Source: Cladorrhinum sp. PSN259 (lineage: Eukaryota; Ascomycota; Sordariomycetes; Sordariales; Podosporaceae). From it: 64,000 nt of DNA. Positions 34,746-47,364 of this stretch are shown here, piece after piece. The stretch's first letter is position 1. Each line of letters opens with the position of its first letter. A program made the position numbers and the translations under genes. The notes under the pieces are model-generated. The model searched no databases, was not told the DNA's origin, and saw only the letters and a program-made list of their open reading frames with translations. Location of the stretch: NCBI GenBank assembly GCA_033725935.1, contig MU867088.1, positions 371,827 to 435,826 on the forward strand. The letters are read 5' to 3'.

Positions 34746-37700
34746 GGCTAGGGGGAGGGGGTCTTATATATGTATGTACATGAATACCTTTGACACTAGA
34801 CGGCGGCGGCCAGATGCGAAGTCAGGCAACAAGCAACAGAAGCAATGACCCACGAGCAGACAGTGCCCGGCAACACCAGTACGGAACACCAGCGGGGAGG
34901 AGACCCGTCTTGGGGGTAGAGCAAGTGTGAGCCCGGGGCGACCCGTGACTTGCGCAAGCCCACGTCTCTCTGGATGCGGCGCACAACAGGGACAAGCAGG
35001 ACGAGGGGAGGATGCAGGAGCAGGAGCTCAGGAGCTCAGCAACAACGTAGGCACTCGGCAGCAGCAGTGGGAAGCAGCAGCGGCAGCTTGTTGTGCAAGG
35101 TGCAAGCTCACGAGCGGGCTCACCGGAGGTCCTGCTTATTGGCCCTGGTCTGGCATAAGCCGCTTGTGTTGCTTTGTGGATGTGGAGGGGGAGTTCGGCA
35201 GAGGGCGACAAAAAAGCTCGCCAGGGTCTCTTAGCCTTTCCGCCTCACTCGGTTCGCGTTTCGATAGAGCTCGGCCGAGCAGCAGGACTTAGACCAACCA
35301 GTTGGGCAGCAACGGTCCAGTTGCGTGGTCGTGGGTTCTTGGGGTGGGCGGGCGAGTGGGGAGGCTTCGAAAAGACAGAACAGAGCTCGTTTCGTTCGGT
35401 TCAAGGATGCGGCTTTCGGCAGGCCGGCAGGGCGAAGTCGGGCCAGATGCTCTCCCCTTGAATCCTTGGGGCCTCTGGTGGGTATCCGTATGCTGGTAGG
35501 CCTTTTACACATAAAAACCGAGGGGCGGAGATGGCACTGTGGTGGTGCAGAGCGTCAACAGGCCAGGAGATGGGGAGCTGGGAGCTGAGTCCGATGTTGT
35601 TTTTTCGGGGCCTTGCCTCTGGAGAGAAGGATAAATTGAGGTACGGTCATCAGCTGCGGAGCACGTCTCATCAAGACCCTTGGCCAAACCAGGGTGGTGG
35701 AGAGCTACTGCTGGTAGGGGGTCGATGGGACAATCAAAAGGTGTGCAAACAGGTGGGCCTCGCACAGTCCGGGGTGTGTATCCCTCTGGTCTCTTTTTTT
35801 TTTTCGAGTTAAGCGGGCAGCTAACCCAGGTTCCTTTTTTCTTGGCGAATGAGCGGCTTTCGTTGGTAGCTGGTACTCCTTTTTTTCCGGTCGTGTCCTT
35901 GTATGTATCCGTTTCTCATTCGGAGAAGAGAAGTAGAGCCGGAATGGTGACACAAGGTGTTTGTTGGTAGGGTAGGGTATGTTTGGATGAGGAGAAGCAG
36001 GTCAGCACCGAACAGCCCGCTCATATCCTTCTCTTTTCCCTTTGGTCCCGAGGTCCCAGTGTTGCCCGCCAGTTGGAGCAAAGTGGTGCGGAGATGCGGC
36101 TTAGCGCGGGGCGTGATAGTTCAGGACCGGCAGACGCGACAGACGGCATTCGACCCAGTGCGAGCGGTGGCAGTGACTGCAGTGACCGACAGGACAGAGT
36201 GACAGTTGAAAAAGGAAAACCGGAGACGGGAAGACGGGAGCAAACAAGACACAACTTGACACAACCTAGGAAGAGGCACAACCGCGAAGGCGTGGGAAGA
36301 AACACCCGTGACCTCGTTGTGTATGTACTCCGTCCAAGTGCATGTCCTGCAGGGTGCGCGCATGGTTGGCGAGACGAGGAGGGGGCCGCAAAGTGCGGAA
36401 GGCTGCTCTCCAACACACATCCATCCATCCGTCCATAATAAATCCTCACCTACACCACCACCACAAACTCAACCTCAGCCATCACCCACGCACCACCGCC
36501 ATCCCATCCCGTCCGCCGCCATGGTCTCTTCGTTGCGGCAGGGGTCTGATTCCGCACCGTGCCCTTGGAGGCTGGATGGCTGCAGCAGACGCCGTAGGGT
36601 GTACCGTTCAGTACCGACGACCCGAGAACGGGACATTCGTCCGTTCGACTGGGTACTTTGTATTTGGCAGCTTTAGTGTGCTTGCCGTAGGAGTCGTCGC
36701 CATCCGTCGTCCTCCGCCAGGCTGGGAATGCGTCCACAAGGTCGGGACGATCTAAGACAGGCGGGAGGCGGGCAGCTCTGTCAAACCAAATCACAAGCCT
36801 CGCAAGACAACCAGGAAGTTCCTTGTGCGAGTGATTAACCAGAAGCGTATCTGTGTTCCAGATGGAGGTACAACCTTGAAGGAATGATCGGAAATGGATG
36901 GGAGATGGGTCCATGTCCAAGTGCCATCCAGTCCCTGCTCCAATGGGAGATTTGGAGAGAGATTTGGGGTATGCACGGCGCACCTTCTGGTCTGACCGCT
37001 ACCCTGCCAGGGCCCGGATCACCAGCCAAGGTGCCGAGATTTTGTGATGGAACCTGGCCAGTGGCAGGCAAAAGAGGAAAGAGCCACCACGGCAGCCTCG
37101 GGTTCGAGACACATGACAGAAGGAGCCATCATTGAATTTGCATTGAACTTCCTTTGCATCCTGGAACATTCCACTCTTTCAACGGGCAGGCACAACTTGG
37201 ACTCATATTTGTCTTCTGGGATGTTGCTCCCAGTTCCTTGGCTGGCCGCACGCCGGCGATTTTTGGGCCAAGCGATGTCTGTGCTGCATGTTCTAGCAGG
37301 CTTGGTCCCTGTAAGACATTCCCCGCCATCCACAATTCTGTCTCCTCTCTGCCGCTCCCCGTCTTGCCCTCTTTCGCATCATCACATTGGATTATCTCTC
37401 TCTCTCACCTCAGCGGCATCCGAGAGACGAGACGGGACACCGCCTTTTGCCCATCCCAGTTGCCTGGAAGGAGATAGGCAGGACGGTCCGAGACTGAGTC
37501 TGGTATCCAGAAGGCCTGGAACTTACCGACTTTGTACGGAATACCTAGGAGCCACGGTATGACAACCAACGGAATAAACCTGGAAATGGCGCAGCAGCCG
37601 CTCCAACGAGAACCTGGGAGCTGATCCCATTCTCCAGTCATCACCTTATCACTGATATCGCAACCATTGCCCACTTGTTTTCTATCCCATCTTCTAGATT

Positions 37701-40700
37701 TCCAATGCAATTCTGGCGCTTACAAATAGCGCCGCACGTTGTTGGGAGCACACGCCAACATTGCTGATCGCAGATGATCTACTGTGCAGCAATTATGCCG
37801 AACAGCAGGGTCGCATTCATGTGCATACTAGAGAGATTGCACACATCATTCGGCCCAGTCACTGAGGATATTTCTGAAGGACGGAGACGACAGACCCCAT
37901 CGATGATCTGTGGTGTTCCAGCGGATTACTGGAAACATGGATGGGTGGAAAGAACCCTGTTGGCTTGGCCTGGGTGCCGGGCCCGTGTGAGTGAGCCTAG
38001 CGTCCCTGCTGTGGCGTTCTGCCAAAAGGCTTGGCCAATCATGTCGAGCAGATCCTGTCCCAGGAGCGTGGGTGAGGGGCCCAAGACCTCAGGATGGCCA
38101 TTTTGGGCTTCCGATGGCCGAAGCTTGGGGTTTTGGCTCCGCATGCTGCCATTTCGCTGCCTTTCCTCATCGTCCTCACCCCCACACTCAGCTCACAACG
38201 GCAAACCTCTGTTCGTATCGATGATGGCAATGATTTCAGGCTTTCGGACAGGGGACAAAAAAAGATCCGGACTGACTTGAACAAACAACACGAGCGCAGA
38301 GAGCGGGGTTGGGGTTGCGTGGAACGGTTGCTTTGCTCTGCCTCAGGGCCGCATGGTCGCATGGGGAGAGATTGGGGAAGGAGAGGGAGCCTCGACTCCG
38401 ACACCCTTGACTGAGGGACGCAGGGACGATGGTAGATAATGCCATGAGCACGTTTTGGGCTCGTGCCGCTCGGTGAGCGTACGACGAAATTGCTCTGCTC
38501 ACCTTGTCAGCGGTCACACATGTGTCCCGTTTGATTCGGGAAGACTCGGTCAAATTCGCTCCAATGCAACAACACCAGGAGATATTGTTGATCATATCAG
38601 CCCAACTGACAGGGCCTTGTTTTGGCCCTTTGGTAGAGAGGGCGAACCCCGCATGAACTTTTGCACCACCCACCGAGCGACCCGGCTCGACAGTCCAATG
38701 CGACACCCTTCACCAACATAACGTGCACGCATGACTTGCTTGTCATTACTTGTTACCCCACTCCGAAAACACCATGAAGCAATCCCCAAGTCGCGAAGAT
38801 GCTGATCACTCAGGAATCAGTCACAAGAGTCATGCCGACACTGGTCTTTGGGCCAAACATAGACATCAAACAAGGGGACGGAGCCAGCTCCGTGATCGAC
38901 CCTTCCATCAGCGGGGTGCGTTCAGAACCAAGAGTCTTGTCAGGACTTCAGCGTCCTGGATATGGAAGGGATTGACACAGCCAAACGGTGCAGATAGGTG
39001 TATCCCCTGCTTCGGTTTCATGGTTTCACAGTGCGGGGAAGGCTGGTTTCTCCGTTGGGCTTTTTCATGATACCGAAGGTGTTAAAAGGCACAATTCTTG
39101 GGGACACATGGTTCACTGACATGGGTAGGCAGGACGATCATTATACGCTAGACCGACGGCAGTCGACTTTGCTTTTACCAAGCTGGTGATCACAAGATAA
39201 AAAAAAAAAAGAGACTAGCATGCCCCCCACGCTTTGGTCTCCGGGAACTCATCGCAAAGAACCCTTATTTTTTCTCACCGTTTAATCCAGCACGCTGAAT
39301 GGTCCATCAGGCAGTCGTTTTATTTGATAGCGTTGTGCGCGGTTGGACAAACGGCGGAGGCGGCGGCGTCGGGCGGGTTGGGGGAAATGTGTACAAGCTA
39401 GCAAATGAATTCAGGTTGTGTTCGGTCTCCCAGCGTCCCGGCGGCTGGATTGGGGGGACAGGAAGGGCAGGGGACACCCCTGGCCTTGTCCCTGTCTTGT
39501 TCTCCATGATGGTCACGGCGTTGCGACCCAGGAAATGGGGAAAAATGGTTCTGAACCATCGCTAAGAAAACCAATAATTTGTTCAGTTATGGTACATGGG
39601 GGTTGATGATGAAAGATGACCGGGGAGGAACATCAACCTTGATGGCCAGTGTGTGAGCGAGCGAGCCACCAACAACTGCTGCTTCTTTGCTTCTGGAAAG
39701 AGAAGCAGACTAAGTATGAAGTGGCCAACCGGGCTGGGCCTCCAAGCGAAGCCGCTTACAAAGAAGATGGATATCGAAAATTGATGAGGGGATATTCTTT
39801 CTCAGTTGAGAAGGAAAAGGAAGGGCTTCTCTTCGTCACGGTTGTGGCCTGCCCCAAAAAAGGGGCGAACGGGGCAACGCGAGTGCAACATTTGGGGATT
39901 TGTCAATTGTCATTTGTCACTGATCGCTTGGTTTCTTGATGAAGACAAAATGAAAGAATGACGGGAGACCAGTGGTGTGGTTCCTGTTTTCTTAGTGTCT
40001 GATCCACTGGTGTCAAAAGCGGTTTCTTGCCTCCGGCGTGGGGACGGATACACTTAGTGTACATGGACAGCAAACGCAAGGCACAACAGCAGTGGTGGAA
40101 GCACCACGCCACCACTCGTAAACGAACCCAGGGAGCTGGGAACTGGGATTGTTTTGAGATTTGACCGGCCGGGAACCGGGATGGGATGGGGATGGAACGA
40201 GTGGATGTGGTCGTTCTTCTGGAAATTCTCGCCGCCGGTATCCCGTCCAATCCACTGTCTTGGGGAGGCATCGTTGTGGAGAATGTCTCAGATTCATCAT
40301 CATCAAGGTTTTTCTTTTGTTTTTTTGTTCTCATTGCTTTTTCTTCTCGCGGCCGAGGCAAATACTTGGCCAGGTCTCCAAACATCTTCCCTCATATTTT
40401 GTGATGTATACCAAACTTTTCGGCCTGATGATCTCTTCAAAGGGGGCCCCAGATTCATCATGATTGCTTTGAATGGAACATGTCATATTCAGGAGGAGTG
40501 GCGAGGCGTTCAGCTCGCCTCGGAAAATATGGTCTGGAGTCAAACACCCACCTTGGACAAACAAAAGAAATGAGAAGGAAGACAAGGGAAAGAAGCAAGA
40601 TAATAAACCCCCAAACCATCAGAAGTTGACACAGACTAGATGTATGGATGGATGGACGGAAACTAATAGTAGAAGCTTGCCAAGATGGAAGACATGGCCG

Positions 40701-41788
40701 AAGATGGCTTGAATCCCCGTAGCTTGGAACAGTTATTATTCTTGGACGGTTGCGTCGGTTAGGTTTTTTTGCAATCTTTTTTTTTGGTTTTCTTCTTTTT
40801 TTCTGTTACTAGTATATACATCTATCTGCATGCAAGACACACACACACAAGATAAGATTCTTGTTTTTCGTGCTTGAAAGCTGAAAGAGGAGCCAGCCAA
40901 CCGGCAACCAGGGAGGGAAACGTGGGATGATCCCCCCCCCCCCTTAGGAGGTCCCAAGGAGGGATGGGAGGGGTGCCACTTTGCCATGTGGGTTTTAGTG
41001 TGCCGAGTGATGCTAAACATGCTAATGATGCTAGTGATGGCCTAATAGCTCTAACTAGTTAAGTGCAGTTTTTTTTGGGGTGGTGGTGGTGGGTTTGAGT
41101 GGGTAAAAGTGTTGTAATAAGGTTACGACGCTGCCTTTTTTTTTTTTTTTACTTTCTTTTGGTTCGAGAAGCGAATGCGTACAACATTGAGGAGGGATGG
41201 GGGGGTACGGGTACCTGAATGAGGGAAGGGTGAAAGGGGAGGAAAAAAAGGGGGGGAGGAGTAGTCTAGGAGGTGGAGTCTGTCTGGGCGGGTTGAGTTT
41301 TTGTGAGGATTCAGTTTTAGATAGTACATACTATAAGTCAATGGAGTTTTGTTTAGAGATTGTAAACTGGTTTCTGGAGATGGATGGAGCATTTCTACAC
41401 TACGGATATGAAGACGAGAAAAGAAAAGAAAAGAAAAGAAAGAAAGGGGAAAGCCGGTAGCGTTATCTTTTTTTCAGTATTCGTTTTCTTGACCGTAGGT
41501 AGACGACTAGGTTAGCCACCCTCAACTCCAGCTTCGGAATTCTAAACATTATTCTTCTTTTTTGAGAAAGGGGGGAGAGGGGCGCCGGGGCTGCTTTCAC
41601 AACGAACATGTGGTCATTTTGACGTGTCAAATGTTTGTTGGTAACAGCGGTTTTTTTTGGTTTGTTTTCTGCTCTGTTTTGTTTTGTTTAGGTGAGGTGA
41701 GGTGGGTTGTTCGGAGGTGTGGTGGGATGTGTCAACGACTTTTTGTCGGGTGACAATAACAAACATTTCTTTTTTTGTGTATATACAC

Positions 41789-41869
<81 letters not shown>

Positions 41870-41900
41870 TGTGTTTGTGTGTTTGTGTGTTTGTGTGTTT
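41789..41900. repeat. long TG dinucleotide microsatellite
   Basis: About 110 bp of nearly pure TG repeats with a few ATG and TTTG interruptions, the longest simple repeat in the window apart from the end homopolymers. The alternating purine/pyrimidine composition favours Z-DNA. Its long open frames on both strands are an artefact. Confidence 0.95.
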
Positions 41901-43117
41901 GAGATCAATGAGGGGAAAGAGAAGTATAGAAGGGGAAAAAGAAAACAAAAAAGAGGGTCAAGAGTACATACATACACAAGAAAGGGAAAAAAAGCAAACA
42001 TCGCTTGCTCATTCGGACTTTTTTGCTTGCTGCTGAAAGTTTTGACGAACGGACAGCCTATCATTTTCTCTCGACGTTCAACAAAGTGAGACATGGGATT
42101 TCTTGCTTTGCTCAAATGGGACACATGCATGCATTAGATTCATGTTGTTGGGTATTCCCAGCTTTCGATCCATCCCATCGATCTAATCCACCGATCGATC
42201 CGTCCGTTCTTCTATTTTAGTGTTTTGATGCCAGCCGACCGGGCCGATCCACAGCCAACACAAGTCATCGGATGCATTTAAATACACATATACCTGATTT
42301 TTAGGAACTTTGGGAAAGAAAAACTTGGAAATCGAAAACAGAAGGTGGGGAATAAAGTGGAAGAAGGGAATAAAGTGGAAGAAAGGAAAAAGAAAAGAAA
42401 AAAACGGGTTAACCGTCTCGGTGGATATTTACTTCAAGTTTCAACCCCATCGTATTGGTAACCAATCATTTCTTGCCTTTTCCAGTCTTGGGAACTTGAA
42501 GTGGTGGTGGTGGTGGTGGTGGCGGTGAGGTAAAAGAAATTATCTTCTTTCTTTCTAGAGTTTTTTTTCTTCCTTTCTTTTTCTCTCACGAGACCTGTTT
42601 CGTCCTTAGCCAGTGGGTAGGGTAGGTAAGGTATGTACCTCTTGTTTTTGATAGGCAAGTGGGTAGGTAAGTATTGTTCTGTTTATCTGAGCCATCATCA
42701 TCATCATCATCTCCACTCCTACCATCCAGAAACCCCTGAACCGCTAGTATCGGTGTTGCCGGGAGCGTTAAACATCGAATGGGTTTTGTTTGATGTCATT
42801 AGAGGAAAGTTGAGCGCCTCAGAGGTAAAGGTGGAAGAGGGGTGTAAGTAGGAAGAGCGGTAGGTACCTGAAGGAGGCGAGATCCTTGTAAGCTGAAGAA
42901 AGCCCTGCTGTTGATGTTGTGGATGTTATGGAGTAGATGACACACCCCAGTAATTTACGTTATGGCAGGAAGAGAAGTCAAGTCAAGTCACGGTTTACAC
43001 GGTGCTGCTTGTACGACTCGGGATATCTAGCACAAGGTACGTGAAGAGCAGTTAAGGATACCTAAAGTGGACTTGAAAAGAGACGTGAATACAAGCAAGG
43101 CGAGCATGGAAAGAAAG

Positions 43118-43351
43118 TCAAGAACGCCTAAGCAGTGGTTCAAAGGTGCGTAAGTACATGTGAGGTCGATACAGTCTATCGGCCTCATGGTATTGTTTCA
43201 CGGGTGTAGATATTGAACTGAACCGATAGACTTCCGCTGAACTATCTGAGACATCTCCGCCGCCGCCATTCATCTTCACGACGGCAACTCCGGAATGGCT
43301 GGATCGGTGTGGCCGGAGACTGTGGGCTGAGAGGTGTTCTGTTGATGCCAT
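43118..43351 (-). CDS. possible 77-residue protein, unrecognised
   Basis: A short ORF whose ATG at 43351 has an optimal context (CCACCATGG). The product begins MASTEHLSAHSLRPHRSSHS, contains a GGGG run and ends LRTFEPLLRRS. I see no similarity to a known family. The downstream minus-strand sequence contains no obvious further exon. It could be a small gene, the first exon of a gene I could not follow, or chance. Confidence 0.22.
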   Translation of the reverse strand: MASTEHLSAHSLRPHRSSHSGVAVVKMNGGGGDVSDSSAEVYRFSSISTPVKQYHEADRLYRPHMYLRTFEPLLRRS

Positions 43352-43934
43352 GGTGGAAGTGAGGGATCACGCAGCTCGAGACGAAGGAAGGCAAGACGCA
43401 AAGTGTTTTTTTCTCCCTGACGTGCTGAAGCCGATGATGCTAACCAGACAGAAGGAGTATATCCCGCACATCTCCACTGTGGACTCAGTTGTTGCGGTGA
43501 AGAGAGGCAAAAACGGGTGAAGTTTTTTTTGGGTTTTTTTTTCACCGTTCGCCCTCCGAAACTCCTCGGTTAACCATCTCATACACCTCCGCTTGTCTCA
43601 GGAGAAGAAAGTAAACGAAGGTAGGTACTTTATGACGCCTTCGTTGATGTCACTTCAGAAACTAGAGGGATTTCGGTCCGAAATTTTAGGACGGAGAAGC
43701 CGGTCGGATCGCATGATCTGAGACATTTTCCCTTTGTGACAAAGAAGAAAGAAAAAAAAAGAGGCTAAACGCCTGGCTTTTCATGTAGGTCATTCCGGAT
43801 GTATCAAGCTCAGTTAACAAGAGAGAGAGCCAGGAAAACCCACTTCCTTGGATAACCTCCCATTCCTGGATGACGGAGGTGAGGATCGGATTTGCTCGGA
43901 TTCGAGACAATTTTTAAGTAGGTTTTCAGGAGAA

Positions 43935-43962
43935 AGAAGAAGAAGAAGAAGAAGAAGAAAGC
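43935..43962. repeat. AAG microsatellite
   Basis: Eight or so AAG units in intergenic DNA; also read as CTT on the minus strand, where it forms a pyrimidine tract. Confidence 0.85.
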
Positions 43963-44767
43963 AAAATGGCATGGACTCCCTCACTTGATTTTGGTGCGGC
44001 AAGCGTAGAAGCTCGGTTGAGAAGGAGAGGAGAACAAACTTAGATACCTATTGGTTTACCTCAGCGCGTTCTGACTTGCTGGGCAGGTGTTTGCCTAAGA
44101 ATGGGATGGACATAGATCCCATCAACATCCGCTGTGGCAGGAGAAAAAAAAAGGAGAGAATACGATAAGCTCTGCTGATCATGTAGATTAGGAAATGCAG
44201 CAAGCGTGAAAGCGAAGCAAGAATGCTTAAACTTCTCCCAAACAGATGTAATACAAGGGAATCAAGCAGACATACTGTTTTCTTACTTTGATATCAACAT
44301 AGAAAAGCTGTTCTTACTTGCTGAAGACGTCGAGGCGGACTTGAAGTGATAAAGGCTCAATTCCCATTATCGTCAAGGTTCTCAAGATACGTATGGAGTT
44401 GTGCTCATGGTTTAGTAGTAGAGGGCGTATATACAAAAAGAGCTGGCTGACAATCTACTTCGTTTCCAGCCTTCTCATTTTCCTTTCCTCTGCTCGCTCT
44501 TGTAAAGCGTCGACCAAAGTCTCGAGACACATTAGCAAGAAGTCGTTGGTCTTGCCTGAGGACTCTGAACGTAACAACCGCTGCCATATTCACGCGGACT
44601 TTAGACTTGCTTCTGGAAACATTTGTAGCCTCCGCAATCATTAATTCCAGCTTTACCCCGTAGCCCACGCTTCATCTTGCCCACCCCGTAACAAACAGGC
44701 ATTGATGGGCCTTCTCTATGACGGTAGGCTGTACGATATATGGTGTACTTCTGTGAATGGGACCTCC

Positions 44768-45622
44768 TCAGTCCTCATCCATTTCACTCTCCTCCCACTT
44801 CCTCCCTCCGAGCTTCCTCCTCTTGACACTCTTCCTCCTCCTCTCGCCCTCACTTTTCTCGCCTTCACTCTTTGACTCCTTCTTCTTCCCCTTCTTGTTA
44901 TCCGCCTCCTTAACCCGCTCTCCGATATCCCCCATATCCCTATCCTCAAGCTGCTCCCCTTCAACAAAAACCCTCTCCCCCCCTTTACCCAACACCTCCC
45001 TCCCTGCCTCTTCTAAGAGTACACCCATAGCCAACAATGCAGTCTCATCCATGCTCCTCTCATCCACCACCCTTTTCTCTTCCTGCCCTCTATTATTCTC
45101 CTTCGCACCCAGCGCATCATAGAACCTGCTCACATAACTATGCAAACAAACCAAAAGTTCACTCTCGGGCAGCTTTATCCCTTCTCCTTCCAAGTCTTCG
45201 CTGGCCCAGTATATGTCGTTTTCTGCGTAGCGGGTTGGTGCGTTTTTGCGACGGAAGAGTACATCCTCGGGCGCCAGACGGGGGATTTGGCGAGAGAACG
45301 AGTGGCGCCGGGGTTTGGGGCTGCTTGAGCTTTTGCGAGGGTGGGTTGAAGGGTAGGAGTACAGAGGGTCGTTTGATGTTATTCGTCCTGGAAGTGAAGA
45401 TTAGTAAGGTAAGAAAGAAATGCGAGATAAAGAGAGGGCGAAGAAGTTACCTGCAACTGCGTCGTAGAGGTTGTATTCCCTTCTACGATGATGCGATGAT
45501 GATGATGTTGATGGCTGGATTGGCGGTTTGGATGAGGTTGAGATGGAGGGAGAGACTGGGTCTGGAGAAGGTGAGGCGGACGGTGGTGGCGATGAGGATC
45601 TGCCTTGTGGTGATGAATCCAT
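44768..45622 (-). CDS. conserved-looking charged protein, possibly Rrn9-like
   Basis: Exons 45622-45451 and 45387-44768 (63-nt intron, donor GTAACT, acceptor TCCAG) encode 263 residues. Order: Ser/Pro-rich head (to about residue 42), a short basic YNLYDAVAGRITSN joint, a Ser/Arg-rich stretch, then the best block, RKNAPTRYAENDIYWASEDL followed by LPESELLVCLHSYVSRFYDA (about residues 95-140). A helical SMDETALLAMGVLLEEAGRE (about 163-182) and a very basic/acidic tail with KRRKLGGRKW follow. The combination of a Y-x-x-x-D-I-Y block and an LP-[ED]-S-[ED]-LL-x-x-[IL]-H helix reminds me of Rrn9, a subunit of the RNA polymerase I upstream activating factor, but this is a weak impression. The tail suggests a nuclear or nucleolar location. 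Confidence 0.78.
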
Positions 45623-46352
45623 CTTGGTGTGATGAGAGATGAGATGAGATGTGAGACGTGAGTTGAATGTGAAAAAATTGGACCAGGTGTACGGTTCCAA
45701 CCGCGAAAGCTGATGCCAGTCAAACGAAAGAAGGGTGCTTGTAAGATCCGAAAAGACCGTGACCCTAAGCAGGAAACCAAAAAAAAAAAAAAAAAAAAGA
45801 TCCAGATTATCACGCGGGTTTGTTCCAAAGAAGAGGGTGCGATGAAGTTGAGAAACTTGAAATTCAAAGCTCGACGGAATAAAACTTAAACCTGCAGTAC
45901 AGTAGGTGGCCTGCCCCACCTTGATTTTGACTTTCACAGCAACCTCTCCCGACTTGCGAAAACTTGTAAAAAATGCTGGATATCTCGAAATTTCCAACCT
46001 CATTCAATTTGTAGCGACGATGTAGTATTATTGACTCCAACGGGTTTATTTACTAACCCCTGTTACGTCATGCTCAGCCTCTTTTCCCGCCAATCTGCAC
46101 AACTAGAATTAGAAAGCGCACAACAGTCACAAAAAAGCACCTTGAAAGAGTATTTTAAAACGATTAACGCATCCGTTTTTTTCGACTATCTGCTTAATCT
46201 CGAGTATCTGGCTGCCAGGATATCATAAGGATACAAGTACTAAACAAAGGAAAAAGTAGAACCATTGACCTCATAACATCATATGCCACATAACATTACA
46301 CGAGACACTTGTTTGCTATTGTCTCTCTCAAACCCCATGCATAAATCTCCCT
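45623..46352. other. intergenic region, no gene seen
   Basis: Between the start of the Rrn9-like gene and the stop of the GPH-repeat gene, both minus strand. Contains a run of about 20 A at 45779-45798. No coding feature seen. Confidence 0.5.
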
Positions 46353-47364
46353 TTAGATCCCGCTGAACCGCTCCTGGTGGCTCTTGACGCTGTTGCGTCT
46401 CTCGCGCTGGTGATGATGGTCGTCGTGCTCAACGATGGGATCGCCAATTGCCCTCTTCAAAACGGAAGGAGGCACCTGAGCCGCGTCGGTAGGATCTCGG
46501 TGACCTAGGGAGGAAGAATGTGTGTTTGATCTGTCAAGAGGTTAGTTACTTGTTTGCATGATGATTTTGAAGCCAACACTTAACACTTACTTACTGGTAA
46601 GTCCTGTTGGCGCCAAGGGTGTTGCTGCCGTCCCTATCGCTATCAACGGTGGGGTCGAGCTTGTTGGCGATGTTGCTCGAGTGAGGGCCAGCAGTGTTGG
46701 GAGCAGGACCGGGGCCGGAAGTCAAGTGGCCGCCGGCGTTGTTGCCGACAGTCCTGGAGTGGTCCCTATCGCTATCGACTCTAGGGTCGGCTGCGTTTGC
46801 CAAACGGGAGCTGTGAGGGCCATGAACACCCTCAGCGGTGCCCGAAGTGTGGGTGCCGAAGCCAGAGGTGCCGGTGCTGTGTGTGTTGTGGCCGATGCCT
46901 GAGCTGCCTAGGCCGGAGGTGCCAGTGCTGTGGGTGTTATGGCCGATGCCAGTGCCGCCGAGGCCGGAGGTACCGGTGGTGTGGCCAAGACCGGTGCTGT
47001 GGGTGTTGTGACCGATGCCAGAGCTGCCATAGCCGGTATTGCCAACAGTCTTGGAGTTATCTCTGTCGCTATCCACTCTGGGGTCGAGAGCGTTTGCAAC
47101 ACGGCTGTTGTGGGGTCCGGTTGCACCCTCGGTGGTGCCGGAAGAGTGGGTGCCAAAGCCGGAGGTGCCGGTGGTACCGGTGGAGTGACCGAGACCGCTG
47201 CTTCCGAGCTCGCCGTGGCCGGCGGTGCGTCTGCTGTTATCGCTATCGACTCTAGGGTCGGCGGCGTTGGCAACGCGGCTATTGTGGGGACCGGAGGTGC
47301 CCTCGGGCTGGCTGTGCTTGTCGCCGTGGACGGCCTCCTTGATCTTGTTGACGATGCTGGACAT
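46353..47364 (-). CDS. GPH...DPRVDSD repeat protein, hydrophilic
   Basis: Exons 47364-46595 and 46530-46353 (64-nt intron, donor GTAAGT, acceptor GACAG) encode 315 residues. The acceptor was chosen because only it continues the frame into SLGHRDPTDAAQVPPSVLKR and HDDHHHQRERRNSVKSHQER. The protein starts MSSIVNKIKEAVHGDKHS, a short amphipathic helix, and has no signal peptide or membrane segment. Four copies of a motif of the form GPHxSxxANxxDPxVDSD lie in Gly/Thr/Ser/His-rich linkers made of GIGHNTHSTGTSGLG units. Homologues in other filamentous fungi are often annotated loosely as cell-surface proteins, which the lack of a signal peptide does not support. The composition (Gly, Thr, His, Ser, almost no hydrophobics) resembles dehydrin-like stress proteins. 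Function unknown. Confidence 0.85.

Larger units (their letters stand above)
34746..44767. other. 10-kb region without a supported gene
   Basis: From the start codon of the Zn2Cys6 gene to the stop of the next minus-strand gene I find no ORF with recognisable similarity, and many short overlapping ORFs on both strands. 34.8-39 kb is relatively GC-rich and could include a long 5' leader of the regulator. 40.7-44.2 kb is purine- and T-rich with microsatellites (TG at about 41790-41900, GGT near 42501-42522, AAG near 43935-43962). One short ORF with a strong start context (43118-43351, minus) is listed separately. Long non-coding transcripts are possible but cannot be judged from sequence. Confidence 0.45.

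Noticed and set aside
34344..34783. Plus-strand ORFs opposite the N-terminus of the first Zn2Cys6 regulator
   Set aside because: Shadows of a Pro/His-rich coding region; no similarity, and the minus-strand frame joins cleanly to the zinc cluster.
37081..37125. GGTTCGAGACAC reminiscent of a tRNA T-loop
   Set aside because: No acceptor stem, anticodon arm or A-box at the right distance could be found.
36450..38706. Several ORFs of 100-177 codons on both strands in the gene-poor region
   Set aside because: They overlap each other, lack recognisable motifs and have no coherent splice partners; expected by chance at this GC content.
41688..42130. ORFs across the TG microsatellite
   Set aside because: They consist of Cys/Val or Thr/His alternation produced by the repeat.
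46501..46514. Alternative acceptor CCCTAG for the GPH-repeat gene intron
   Set aside because: It would shift the frame and lose the SLGHRDPTDAAQVPP tail; the upstream GACAG at 46531 keeps the frame.
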